From Topomyia yanbarensis (taxonomy: Eukaryota; Arthropoda; Insecta; Diptera; Culicidae), in NCBI RefSeq assembly GCF_030247195.1, contig NC_080670.1, positions 162,760,080 to 162,824,079 on the forward strand: a stretch of DNA of 64,000 bases. Direction: 5' to 3'. How positions within the stretch are numbered: position 1 is the first letter of the stretch; every line of letters begins with the position of its first letter. The translations under genes were made by a program, and so were the position numbers. Shown piece after piece: positions 35,847 to 46,698 of the stretch. Below the pieces are notes generated by a model. The model saw only the letters and a list, made by a program, of their open reading frames with translations, did no database searches and was not told the DNA's origin.

Positions 35847-36311
35847 ACGGCGCCGGGGGTTGAGTGGTAAGCGTGACCGCCACTCACTCAAGTTGGCCTG
35901 GGTTCAATTCCAGCCGAGGTCGTTGAGATTTTTCTGAGGAAGGGAAGTATAACCGTTGGTCTCCGGTCTATGAGTTTGGTGGTTCGATATCTAGTCCAGA
36001 TAGTGAAGTCACCTCTCTGGCGTCGGTAAAAAAGCAGTAGACCCAACTTCTATACTCTTACTAACAAAAATATCCTCCTCCTGTGATACTTGTGGAGTGC
36101 GCAGAAAACCTAACCACTCCTTCCCTTTCCTTCCGCGATCTACGTTCGGGCCTGGCTTTAGGATTACCAGGAGTTGCACATTGAAAGATGTTTCGCAATT
36201 CCCAAGCATAATTATCTACTTATCCTCTGTGCAACTTCAGCTAGTCCAGATTGATAACGGAGTAGCAGCCAGGGATGGTCGCGCAAGCTCAAGCAAGGTC
36301 AAGCTCAAGAT
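35847..36311 (+). mobile_element. tRNA-headed SINE, copy 1
   Basis: This 465-bp non-coding element starts ACGGCGCCGG. It has a pol III A-box-like TTGAGTGGTAAGC at 35860-35872 and an exact B box GGTTCAATTCC at 35901-35911, about 40 nt apart as in a tRNA gene. A non-tRNA body follows with 'tctctggcgtcgg', 'atatcctcctcc' and 'ttccgcgatctacgt', and it ends in a degenerate 'caagct/ctcaag' repeat rather than poly(A). It is flanked by a 22-bp target-site duplication with one mismatch. A second copy lies in reverse orientation at 52330-52861. A functional tRNA is unlikely because the head does not close into a clear cloverleaf and is joined to a repeated body. The family name is not known to me; it is longer than I expect for the mosquito SINEs I know. 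Confidence 0.85.
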
Positions 36312-36333
36312 CGTAGTTTTGTCAGAGGGAGTG
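36312..36333 (+). repeat. SINE target-site duplication, right copy
   Basis: Matches 35824-35845 with one difference (GAGGGAG against GGGGGAG). Confidence 0.9.
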
Positions 36334-37250
36334 TTCTCTCAGGAGTGGACGAACTTGCTTTTCTCTTGAGCCATGTTTTCCCATAGGGTTACTAACTACT
36401 TTTGTAGAAAGGCTATTATCGTGCTCCGTTCGTCATCCTTTGTGCTTCCTTCGGCAATGCTAACGTAGCTGGGGTCTTGCTGCCGTTTTGTTTCTGAAGC
36501 TCTTGCCTCTGAGAAGGCCAAGTTTTTGTCGATTCTGATCGGGTCGAGTGTCCCTTTCCGCAGTTGGGGAAGAAATGGCCCCCGTGCCCGAAGGGATCGC
36601 ACTTGAAGAACCGCACCGGCAGCGGATAGTACGGTCGGATGGTAGTACACAGCAAGCTGATTAACGCGTTTTCCGAGAGATTGGAGCCAGAGAAGGACAG
36701 GATAACCAGTGGTGTATTGATCACTTTACCATCAAGCATTTTTGTTATACGTCGAACATCCGTACCTCACTGAGCCTTGAGGTTTTCCAGAACTCTGTCT
36801 TTTTCGATGTCTTTGGTGTCAGGGTCATAGATGACGTCCTGCACTATATTAAGGGTTGGATGGGAGATAACCTCCACCTTTTAACCGCCTATAAGCTAGT
36901 CCAGGTTCTGATGGGACATGAAGACTTTCTAAGTACATATCTCGATCCTCTTGCCTCCCTCATTGCGCTCACCAGGTTATTTGAGTCGATTCCTAGCACT
37001 ACCTGTACCGATTTCATAATGAGGAAGAGATCAGCTCGGAGGCGTAGTTCCTCGTTTCCTGGTACGTTGATGGCACGCAGTGATAGCGTCTGCTGGTCTA
37101 TTACGTCCCCGGAATTCATGTAGCCGGGAAGAGGTCGACTAAGGGGGTGTTACCCGTCGGAGTCGGGAGGAGGAGGGCGTGATGTGTTCACTGCCAGTTA
37201 GTCAAACTTAAGTCGTTACGGCACTCTCGCACAGGTCAATTCACACGCGC

Positions 37251-37854
37251 ACACCGATTCGACTCTGAGGTTTGCTGCTTCACAAGCGTACAAATCGCCG
37301 ACGATCGGTATTTTAATGGAGGCGCAAGTTTTTGACAAGCTTTGAAAATTCGACTTGATGGAGACGCTAGGTATTTACACAATTTGAAAATAATGGAGGC
37401 GTGGTCGGCATTGAAGGAGGCATGAGTAGTTTACTTACTTATTAGTCTGCGCTTCTGTTATCTGTTACAATTTCCGATGTCCAATTTTCTCCCGGAAAAG
37501 ACGTAGTATGCTTGGAATGTTGGTGATGTAGGTTGGAAACGGCCCTTTGGCGGTTTCTCTGTATCTCGGGGTGGGGCAGATCCGTCGGGAACCGAGTTTC
37601 GCTGTACTTGATTTTCGCACCACTGATTGGGTGAATGAACACTGCACTGCTACGGCGGTTGGTGCCGGATGGCAGAGGCTGCGATCGAGAGATAGATCCT
37701 AGTGGCGTGGGCCGAGCACTTATTTTTCGGGCGATCACGGGTCAGAATGAAAAAAATAAACTCAACCGATCACTTCGAGTGATTGGTATGATTAGGAACT
37801 GGTTCACGGTTTCTGCACACTCTTCGTTTATTCGATTCATCCTGATCATTTCGT
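37251..37854. other. Unassigned DNA between element G and the BEL/Pao relic
   Basis: It contains two 'gcctccatt'-rich stretches near 37310-37420 and a 98-codon minus-strand frame (37442-37738) without a domain I recognise. It could be the 5' UTR of element G or flanking sequence. Confidence 0.35.
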
Positions 37855-40730
37855 TGTGAGTTTCTCGAAAGCAAGTGGAACTGTGAAAATTGCAACCGAA
37901 CGCTTCTCCTTATGCCGCACAATCGTGATTTCCACCGGACCCAGGTAATCTAGCACCACGGAGCTGAAAGGCCAAAGATCAAAAGTGACACGTTCAACTG
38001 GTGGTGATCCGGGATGGCACTTGTCGACTTTGCACCAGATGCATTTACTCACGACCTACTGTATTGCTGTACGTATTTTTGCGATCTTGAACCGCTATCT
38101 CATCTCGCTGAACACTGTCTCCGAATTAGCGTGACTTTTGTGAAACCTCAAGTACCCTCGACAGGATAATGGGATTCTTTTTGTCGAATGGGATTTCCTC
38201 GGAATTTGCAAGTCGGGCGGCCATGCGCAGTCCACTGTCGTCGTCAAGTACCGGTGAACTTTTGTAGATGGAACTACTTTTCTTGATTATCTCCATGGGG
38301 TCGCCCGGCTGACGTTTCAAGTTTCTGGTTAGTGCACTCATTTGATTCGAGAAGCTGTCCCACTGAGCCTGCTGCCACATGATTCTATCAGCCCGCTGGA
38401 GCTCATCCGGCCCAAGTGGTGCTATCACTGACACTGAATTACTCCGCCGTCGATTCAATAACCTGTCTCTGCTCGTATAGTGACTATTGGCTCTCCTCTT
38501 TTCTTTCGTTGGCAGTTGGAGATGAAGCGCACTATGCTGGCTGTCACTCGCACTAGTTTGTTCCAGTAAGAAATCGCCAGTCTCGTTGATCGTCGATACT
38601 GACGTTGGCCAAACTTCTTGCTGACGGTACAGGACCGACGGTGCGCTGAACCTCTCTCCTTCGCTTTGTTACGGAGGACATAGCCCCCATTTCCTTAGCA
38701 CGTCTGCGATGTTGAGTTCGGTAGCTTTCCATCGCCAGTCTGTCACCTTTGCCGACTTTTGTATCTCGCCGACCCGAAATGCTACGAACTGCTAGTGTCG
38801 GTGCTGAACCGAATTTAGCCAGCTGCATACGGTACGAGAGTCCGTTCAGAAAAAAGTGCGGGTAATTTGGTACTCAAGATTGTTCGACTCAGCCGTGCTC
38901 CCTTCAGTTCCAGACGGGGAGTTGACTGGTTTTATGTAGCTGTCACTTTAGCCCGAGACATCATCTACAGTGGACTTCTCTGTTGATTACCGCTCGTAAA
39001 TATGCTACGCAGTCGTATGCATGCTCGCTGACATCAGTAAATATACATAATTCCAGTGAGTCCAGTTCACCGGACTTGGAGCCCCAAGATAATATCGGCG
39101 AATCCGGATAGCCTCAACATCTGGTGCCAAACTTGTCCACCGCTTCTAAAGTTCCCAGGAAATGGAGTTGATTTCCTGATCTCAATCACAGTTAGAAGTC
39201 CTTTTGTGTTGTATAAGTATTTTCTGGTCGTAGGTGAACTCCGATAGGAGTCTTAGAGGATTGAAGAATCCCTTTACGCAGCTTGTTACGAGCTTTTTTG
39301 TCGGTCGTTTGCCCTCGAACAGGTACAGCTGCAACCCTTCGCGGTGCCTCGTTGAGTATATGAACTAGTCTATATTTGGATCCCAGATCACTCCCAGCAC
39401 TCTCTTCTTTGACGTTTGCTTGTCACGTCCGAAATAAACTGGTGCTGCGGGTCTTTCTTCTGCGGTGTTAGATACCCAGTTCCGTATCTCGAATCCCGTG
39501 GATCAGTCGAACCTGCTGCACCAGCTAAACTGCCTCCACCGTATCGACACTGTCGAAGTAGTCCTCGGTATAATGTCGATGAATGATAGCAGCGGAAGCT
39601 TCGGGTTATTGCACAGAAAACCCTTCTGCATACCGATTCTTGACAAACTGAGCCGAGCAGGAAGCACTCGTCGATCCGAAAGTTGCTACATCCATGACGT
39701 ACACGCTTGGTGGATTATCCGGATTTTCCCAGAAGATAAACTGGTGCTTCTGGTTGTCCTCGGAGCGAATCATCAGTTAGTGGAACATTCACTTCAAGTG
39801 GTCAACGAATGCAACCCGTCGTTCCTGAAAGCCAGAGAAAACTTTGATCAGCGGGACGAGCATGCCCGGTTCTTTCAGCAACTGCGAATTCAGGGATACT
39901 CTTTGTACCGTTGCTGCAGCATGCCACACGAGACAAACTTTTTCAGGCTTCTTCGGGTTCTGGACGATGGTGATCGGAATATTATAGACCTGGTCGGAAA
40001 CAGTATCGGTTAGTTCTTCGGTGGTAGCGATGTTTGCATATCCTTTCTGCTGATATTCTGCTGTTTGCCTGTAGATATTTTACTGCAGCTTTGGATTTTT
40101 CCCGAGCTGACTTTCCAGTTTCATCCTTCGCAGGGCCATCAATCTTCCTCGGTAACTCAGCTTCGAAGCGATTGCCAAGTCGTCTCGTTGTGCGCTCCAG
40201 TATTTCCCGGGCGTGTTTCTCTTCACCCGTTTCTTGTGGTATTGCAATCACCGATTCTTCCGAAGCATAGTGGCTCTTCAACAGTTCGTGTAGGTTATCA
40301 TTGCTGGTGTCAGATGATAGTAGCTCAAAAACCATGGTCTTGGACCGTCCCTCCGAGGCTAGTTCAAACCGCAATCGACTACATTTCTGTGCCCACTTTT
40401 GCTGCTATCTCTCCGATCAGCAATTGTGGCTGTCGATAGGCAGCTCGCGCATGTGCTCGTACTAAGCAGCTAGATCTTCGCTGTTATAGAAGCATCAATT
40501 TTCTGACCGTATGGACAGTGCGTAGTAACATCATGCCACAGGCACAGGCGCTAGTGCCTGACGTCCTCAGGCTTAATCTGTGCGATTCCTCCACTCTCGA
40601 AACGTTTCCAATCCACCTGAGAGTCAGGCAGAGTTTTACTTCGACTGTACCCAAGCTAACGGCAAAATTTTTCTTCGTAGCCGATTTTCCTTCGCAGTAC
40701 AACTGAACAGAAACAATTCTGAACATCATT
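37855..40730 (-). pseudogene. pol: BEL/Pao LTR-retrotransposon pol relic
   Basis: Read on the minus strand the order is a protease-like segment (40729-40484, MMFRIVSVQLYCEGKSA), a pre-RT linker (40374-39982, ETGEEKHAREILERTTRRLG), reverse transcriptase (about 39960-39460, VSLNSQLLKEPGML and VYVMDVATFGST), RNase H (about 39050-38998, FTDVSEHAYDCVAYL), the integrase-adjacent domain (38458-38126, LDDDSGLRMAARLA) and the integrase zinc region and start of the core (38052-37855, CIWCKVDKCHPGSPP, LDYLGPVE). This domain order is characteristic of BEL/Pao pol. Stops and frameshifts are frequent, the integrase is cut off shortly after the first catalytic-region aspartate, no gag was recognised and no LTRs flank it. 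The nearby LTR at 43.4 kb is in the opposite orientation, so it is not its LTR. Confidence 0.85.
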
Positions 40731-42204
40731 TTGTCTTGATGTGTCTAATCCGACCACGTCTTCGACTGGATGCGTAGGTAGTTTGTGAAGCTCCCTGCAG
40801 TCGTCAATGTTGCAGCAAATTTTAAATTTACCCTCCGTGCTCGTTGAGACAACTTTTCATGATTGACCAACTTCAGTCGGTACACATAGCGCAGCTTCCT
40901 AAAATACCCACAATACCGCAGACGCTGGTCCGTGCCCCGACGGTGACTCTAGAAATCTTTCGATAAGGTGTGAGCAGGATGTACAAGCGGCGTCGCATCA
41001 GTGAATACACGTAATTACGCGATTAATCTTAAACCCGATTTATCAAAACTGTCACCAACCTCCCCGTTGAGCCCTTAGCGAACGACCAAGTTTTCTTTTC
41101 GTTATTCAAATTTCAATAAACTAAGGAGCGGAGGTGTACTAATGAAGTGCGCACTACTTTCCCACACAAAAAAAAATCTCTCTATCATCAGTTTGCATCG
41201 TCGACGAAGATGAAGTTGCTACTCTATAGCGGACAGAGGGTCATAACCTCAATCCGCCGCACTTTTGTTTAACAATAATTTAAGTTGTTATCTTCCCGGG
41301 ACCTGACACACAAAGCTCACCTCATCTTATTCAACAGCGCGAAAAGTTGGGGCCTTCCCATCACGCAAGCTCTCCGCCAGATTTATCGCTCAACATCAGA
41401 CCACTCGAGCAGCAGCAGTGGTGACCATCAGCGGGCGCGTTATCCCCTTTGCATAATTAAGTTCCTACCACCTCCAACCCACCCGCCGTCACGTAGCAGC
41501 GTTGTTGGTCGCGTTTATTTGAGGGTAGCGAAAGTAGCACCAACCTGGTCATAATGGCTCATAAATTAAAACCCGCCGTGTACACATCGGAGCACTTCAT
41601 CGTCCTAGCCTTGGCGGAAGGTGAAGCCTCAGCAGTTAGGAAGTACCTACATAACGGGAAAACTTTCCATTCCAAACACACACCCCCACACCTACAACCA
41701 CACAGAAACTGTTGAGTGAACCGGCTGGCCTGAACAATAAAAACCATTCGTAATCATAATTATTTTGTGAAAGTGTGCCCTCTTCAGTTAATCATGCACT
41801 CTCCTCGTTGGGTAATGTTGTGCAAAGTAACTTTTTGGTGTGTTATAACTATACCTATGCAAACAGAACGAGCTTCCGTTAAGGAATTGAGAAGAAGCAC
41901 TGAAACATACCTGGAACACAAATGAATTTAACTTCGGGCTGTACTGCGTTTTTGCCTTCTCGTATACTCTTACGTGTTTTAATGAATATGAACTATACTC
42001 CTACATGCATACAGGAAACCGGTACCTCTAGTGATGGAATGGAAATCCGTCGGTGTCGGATTGCCGTGAACATAATAATAATACATTTATTTGTTGCCAC
42101 CCGCCCACCATCACGAGCTTTGTGGTAGAAATTCTGAGAAAAAGGTAACTTAGCCGGGGGGGTTGAATATTATTTGCTAGCTGTGGACTGTTTGAAGAGT
42201 GTAG
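40731..42204. other. Unassigned DNA
   Basis: This stretch may begin with residual gag or leader of the BEL/Pao relic (40731-41000), but no motif is clear. The rest (41100-42200) has balanced composition with no recognisable gene. Confidence 0.4.
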
Positions 42205-42206
42205 TA

Positions 42207-42452
42207 CAGTCGTGATTCGCTGGTTGGACACTGTTTAACTGGACCGCTTTTTAGTTGGACCTCCGCTGGTTGGACCATTGTTTAACTAAAATGCATCTGA
42301 ACGCCAAAATCTCATGTCAAATTTACTTTGACAATCTTTTACACAATTAGCGTCTTCTTTGGAGAGTTTTTGACATTTGTCAGTTGGTCCAACTGGCGAA
42401 TCAAATTCGTTTGTTGGACAAAGACTATGGCCCAACCAGCGAATCACGACTG
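42207..42452. mobile_element. pogo/Tigger-like MITE with perfect terminal inverted repeats
   Basis: A 246-bp element whose first 21 bases (CAGTCGTGATTCGCTGG and on) are an exact inverted match to its last 21 bases. It is flanked on both sides by TA (42205-42206 and 42453-42454), the target duplication of Tc1/mariner/pogo elements. Subterminal copies of 'gttggac' and 'aactggacc' add further inverted symmetry. There is no coding frame, so it is non-autonomous. The perfect ends suggest recent activity compared with the LINE relics around it. Confidence 0.9.
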
Positions 42453-42578
42453 TATATTATTTGCAAAGATGTCGAAACTCGGAAACTGATAAATAAATGA
42501 AAGGCTATTGAGTTACTAATTGGCGATTCACAGAAATCCTCTACTGACCAATGAATCCTGATATTCATGGTATCATTG

Positions 42579-42637
42579 AATTATGTTGAAGCTGGAACAT
42601 CAGTCACTCCGAAGGATGTTCCAGCTTCAACATAATT
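42579..42637. repeat. Perfect 23-bp inverted repeat with 13-nt loop (hairpin)
   Basis: The arm 42579-42601 (beginning AATTATGTTGAAGCTGG) is the exact reverse complement of 42615-42637, with loop 42602-42614. The flanks outside the arms do not pair appreciably. A 59-nt hairpin of this kind could be a microRNA-type precursor, a terminator-like structure or a small fold-back element; none is proven. The surrounding few hundred bases have no assigned gene. Confidence 0.85.
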
Positions 42638-43418
42638 AGTCCCATTGCCGGAATACACATCGGATTTCGTTTCCCTGATGAGTGATGTTGTCACTTTCCT
42701 ACACTTCATTCCTTTTACTGAAATAATTTGCTCTACGACTCAAACACCAAGTTTAGAATTTCGTCATGGCAACGCAAATCCGTTGTCTGAGTACTGCTAG
42801 CGTATTATAAGGTATTTATGCTTTCCACGCACTGAACTGCTTTTCACGAGAAAAGTGACAAAGTTTTCGCTGCCGCGTGTGGCTGTGTCAACAAAACTCC
42901 ACTCCATCGCTAACTGCTGTCAAGTGATTGAGTGGAATTTCGGTGGGCGTGACATGCTTCTTTTTCGGTGCATCCACCTGTCACCTTTCCTCTTGATGGT
43001 GCCGCTTTTTTTTGTTGCTGTGAGAATTTACACCAACGACAAGTCACGACGGCGCGCCGGTTCGTGCTGGCATTGTCGCAAAATAGGCAAACTCCGGAAC
43101 GACAAAGTTTCAAGCTTGTTTGTACAAGAAGCTGGCGCAAAAAAATTCAATCAAAGTCGGTGGAGGGTGTTTGTGAGCTTTTCGAAAAATTTGCATTCCT
43201 TAAAAGTGCCCTCTTCCGGGAGTTTGCTGTGCTAAGTTCAACAGCTAATACCCATTTTCTATGCAAAACAGGTAGGCTTTTCATTACAAAGAATTATGAT
43301 GTTTTCACTAGAAAATTAACGGAAGCTGGTGTAATTATTTCTTTCCAGATTTAATAAGGAGTGCTTTTAGTGGTTAGGTTCGAAAGTGAATCTCACATAG
43401 TGCCAACATACTACATGG
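42638..43418. other. Unassigned DNA
   Basis: ORFs of up to 128 codons on the plus strand (42855-43354) overlap each other in different frames and show no recognised domain. I call no gene. Confidence 0.4.
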
Positions 43419-44197
43419 TGTAACCCGTCAGGGTATTAATTTAGCACTGGGTGGAACTATACCTATTTTTGCGTACTCTTTCCGTAGAGTGCATTTGTTT
43501 ACGTAATATTATGCTCACCGCTGTTCGATAACGTTCACATTTAGTTGTAAATTTTCGTTCATTTTCGCGTTTGTGAACGGTTTTGTTTGTGTAGATAGGT
43601 GTACTAAGTTTTGTTTGACATTTGTGTCTAATTAGCATAAGGTTTAGTTAGGCTACCGCTCTCCTCTTGCGAAAATATGTGTGCGCTGGTTATGCTGCTC
43701 ATGGATGACAGCTATGCAATAAGGCGGGTGTGTTTTGGTCGAGTTGGAAAGCGGCCACCGAGGTTGAAAAGTTTCGAGCCACGGTGAATGAACAACGTCG
43801 TGTGTTTTTGCCCCGTTTGGACGTTTTTTTCGCAGGACAAATCCAGCCAGTTCTAGTGTGCGAAAGAATATTCCCGAAAAAGTGCCGGTTCGTGGCTCGA
43901 GAACTAGTGCTTTGGTGGCGGGTCGCCGGAGAAGGGAAGATAAGCATCAAGCAGTCACTCGCTTCCCCGACTAAGTATAAAGGACTCAGAAGATGCCTTG
44001 CCGGTCTCGCTGTGAAGGATTCGCCGAACGAGCCTAGCTCTCCGTCACAGCCAAACGTCAAAGAGCTGTTTCGCTCTCTGACGTTTGACGGCGGCCAAAG
44101 GTGCCCCCTAGGAAGTACACTGCGGTGACTTCTGGGATCTCTCGCGGGGAGCGAGTTGATCTGGCGATAATTCGCCATCGTCGCTAAGAAGGTTACA
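43419..44197 (+). mobile_element. LTR-like element (family unknown)
   Basis: It begins TGTAAC and ends GTTACA, so the ends form a 6-bp inverted repeat with TG...CA termini as in LTRs. A TATA-like 'gtataaagg' at about 43975 would put a transcription start near 44005. It matches 232-1001 in inverted orientation. No identical 4-6 bp duplication is seen at the two ends, so this may be the 5' LTR of a truncated element rather than a solo LTR. The overlapping ORFs on both strands (43699-44178 minus, 43730-44128 plus) are not credible genes because they map onto the LTR. Confidence 0.65.
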
Positions 44198-44646
44198 ACA
44201 AAGGAGCCAAGCTCATCTTCTTAGCTAACAGTCAAGGACCGCTGCTGGAGCTGCCAACGAAAATCAGCAAGAGAACACGGCCGTTGGAGTCCCGGACGGT
44301 CGACAAAATCCGTCGCCTTCTCGCCATCGTCAACAGCGGCGGATCATAAGAAGCGACCAGCAGTGGAGAGTGGATCGGAGAAAAATAAACACGGTAAAAA
44401 TTAGTTTATTTGTTTTGCCCTTTTTGTTTGTTTTGATCGAAAATCCGAAATTCCGGTAGAAGCACCTATACCGCCTTGACAAGAAGGGTCCGCCGGGCAA
44501 TCAGAACCCGAGTAGTGGGCAAACCGCTACTTACAATGCGAGGCTTTTGGATCTTTTTAAACTTTACTACAGAAAAAGAAAGAAAGCACTCTGCAGAGCG
44601 CCATGGAGGCGACTTTTCTGAAGAACACCGGGCGTTCTGAAGATGT
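44198..44646. other. Possible LTR-element leader, otherwise unassigned
   Basis: The sequence directly after the LTR (44198-44400) could be the leader of the same retroelement, but no primer-binding site or gag motif is clear. From 44400 on I see nothing that can be assigned. Confidence 0.35.
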
Positions 44647-45039
44647 TTTTTACAATGGAGAAGACCTTTACGTCCTAGCCCAGTACACGTGCTATTGGTA
44701 GGGTCCAATCTACCGCACGGGGTGCACTGGGGGCGTGTCGGGCTCGAATGGTGACGCTGCCATTAATACCGACTAAACTCCATTGGGCTCCGTCATCGTT
44801 CCTCCCAGGAACTACCTCTCGATATTACTTCTGGGGATGGCTGTACTTAGTGTACTCATTCACTCTCACTCACGCGTTCATACGTCCTGTATGAGGCTTA
44901 CTTGGGTGCTCTCTCTATCGCACCTTGATTCACTCTCAAACACTCCCATATGAGGCTGACCTTTGTGCTCACCTTTTTCGTTCCTTGCGAGGCTGACTTG
45001 TAGCCTGTAGCCTACAGGCAATCTGGATGGTAGCAGCCG

Positions 45040-45666
45040 AGACTGCGTTCCACTTCTCCACCGATTGACACATCCTCTGAATAAGGGTATCAGGGGTTGT
45101 GTCCCAGCCACAGACGTCAAGCATTGCTCTTCTTTCGACGTCGAACCGAGGACATACGAACAGTATGTGTTCGGCAGTTTCGTCTACACCTGGGCAGTCC
45201 GGGCAGACTGGGACCTCCGCGTGCCCGAACCTGTGGAGGTACTGTCAGAAACAGCCATGGCCTGACAGGAATTGTCAGGTGGAAGTGAACTTCCCCATGG
45301 GGTCTTCCCACCCAGCTCGATATGCTAGGTATCAGCCGGTGGGTCCACCTACCTTTCGAGGAGTTGTCCCACTCACGCTGCCATCTGGCGACCGAGATCA
45401 CCCTGGTGCACTCGCGGGCTCCCCTATTTCCACGTAGCTCAAAGCACTCCTCATCTTCCCGAATGACCAGCCCGACTGGCATCATGCTCGCTATCACGCA
45501 TCACTCTGAGGCACATCACGCGGTAGGTGCTCTCCAGTTTCTGTAGGTAACTGGTTACCCTCAGTGCTCTTGACCATGACAGGCCGCCGTACCTGAGGAT
45601 AGCTACGGCAACGCCTGCCAGTAACCTACGTCTACTGGCGCACACCTTTGAGCTGTTGGACATCAT
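45040..45666 (-). pseudogene. R1-clade ORF2 C-terminal domain (element D)
   Basis: Two frames continue element D after the reverse transcriptase. 45666-45451 carries RRLLAGVAVAILRYGGLSW, and 45497-45117 carries MPVGLVIREDEECFEL, WQREWDNSSKGR and RPHGEVHFHLT, followed in shifted frames by a degraded FGH...CPxC...AEH...C cysteine-histidine motif. The strict parallel with element B at 25740-26300 supports common family membership. At least three frameshifts separate these pieces from the reverse transcriptase. Confidence 0.8.
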
Positions 45667-45699
45667 TCTCGATAGAGCCGCAACAGCAGTCGACGCTCT

Positions 45700-46698
45700 C
45701 TAGCATGTATAGTCGACATGGCTGCCGAAGGTCAGCTTGTCGTGTATAATGACTCCGAGAGACTTCAGACTTCGCTGTGAAGTGATCGCGACTTCTCCCA
45801 CATGGATAACTGCATGTTGTGCCGACTTGCGGTTGTTGACGATAACTACCTCCGTCTTATGATGAGCGAGCTCCAGGCCTCTCGCGCTCATCCATTGCTC
45901 CACCGTGCTGATCGCGTGTTCTGCGGTTAGTTCTACCTCAGGAATTGACTCCCCGTAGACCTCCAAGGTCACGTCGTCGGCAAAGCCGACGATCTTGACC
46001 CCAGGAGGGAACTTCAGTCTCAGAACCCCGTCATACATGAGGTTCCATAGCACCGGGCCTAGGATCGAGCCCTGCGGGGCTCCGGCGGTAATCGGAACTC
46101 TTTCGTATAGCAGTACGCGGTTCTGGAAGTAACTTTCCAGGATCCGGTACAGATCGACCGGTAGGCTAAGCCGGTGTAACGAGAGCGCGATGGCATCCCA
46201 GCTTGCGCTGTTGAATGCGTTCTTCACGTCAAGTGTCACTAACGCACAGTATCGAATACCTCGCCTTTTCCGTTGGATCGCTATCTCGGCAGTATTTATC
46301 ACTGAGTTGAGAGCGTCCACTGTGGACTTGCCCTTCCGAAAGCCAAACTGGTTGCTTGACAGACCGTCCGTACCTTCCGCGTACGGGGTTAGCCTGTTGA
46401 GGATGATCCTCTCAAGCAGTCTGCCCGTCGTGTCGATCAGACAGATTGGTCTGTACTCCGATGGGTTGCCTGGCGGCTTCCCGGGCTTCGGCAACAGCAC
46501 CAATTTCTGCCTTTTCCATCTATCGGGGAAATGGCACTCGCCAAGGCATCTCTGCATAGCTAGCCTGAACATGTTTGGGTTCGCTATGATCGCTGCCTTG
46601 AGAGCGTTGTTTGGAACTCCATCCGGCCCTGGACCTTTGTTCATTGCTAGGGATTTAGCCACTGCGAGTAGTTCTTCATTCGTCACTGGAGCCACCAT
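45700..46698 (-). pseudogene. R1-clade reverse transcriptase, 332-codon open frame (element D)
   Basis: This is the longest uninterrupted reverse-transcriptase frame of the R1 relics here. It begins within the fingers (KGPGPDGVPNNALKAAI), continues with LVLLPKPGKPPGNPSEYRPI, GLSSNQFGFRKGKSTVDALN, VTLDVKNAFNSASWDA, APQGSILGPVLWNLMYDGV and the catalytic VGFADDVTLEVYGES (about 45967-45990). It then stops at a frameshift just after FGSHVDYTC. The linker upstream (46961-46683, SSKRACFDNLCESANANPWG and MAKTKGGSSPP) is in another frame. All palm aspartates are present, so the core fold could be intact, but the protein lacks an endonuclease and is separated from the rest by frameshifts. Confidence 0.9.

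Larger units (their letters stand above)
35480..37119 (-). pseudogene. I-clade ORF1 (gag-like) pseudogene split by a SINE
   Basis: Starting with ATG at 37119 (MNSGDVIDQQTLSLRAINVP) the frame encodes ADLFLIMKSVQVVLG, then in shifted frames SHPTLNIVQD and MLDGKVINTPLVILSFSG, and RPYYPLPVRFFKCDPFGHGG. The last carries a CCHC zinc-knuckle remnant in which only the first cysteine (F-K-C) of the first C-x2-C pair is kept. The same block order occurs in the intact-looking ORF1 at 55697-57053. The SINE interrupts it at 35847-36311, and a basic, serine/threonine/proline-rich tail (TTGTKPRKREVHRAS) resumes at 35845-35497. The protein would have bound element RNA. Confidence 0.75.
32463..37250 (-). mobile_element. 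Decayed I-clade LINE (element G), interrupted by a SINE
   Basis: Read on the minus strand the order is 5' UTR (to about 37120), ORF1 with a zinc knuckle, a basic proline-rich ORF1 tail, then ORF2 with endonuclease, a shortened reverse transcriptase and RNase H, ending near 32463 in a GGGTAGGGTAGG run. Possession of RNase H after the reverse transcriptase and a CCHC ORF1 places it in the I group. A tRNA-headed SINE is inserted in ORF1 at 35847-36311. Most of the reverse transcriptase fingers and palm are deleted, and stops are numerous. Confidence 0.8.

Noticed and set aside
35860..35930. Possible tRNA gene (A box and B box present)
   Set aside because: The head belongs to a repeated SINE with target-site duplications. 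No clear cloverleaf or anticodon loop was found, and a second copy in reverse orientation has the same extension.
42855..43354. Two overlapping plus-strand ORFs of 126-128 codons
   Set aside because: Different frames over the same DNA, no recognised domain, no start context or splice evidence that favours either.
43699..44178. Long overlapping ORFs on both strands (159 and 132 codons)
   Set aside because: Both lie on the LTR-like element, are unrelated to each other, and the inverted partner LTR does not preserve either frame.
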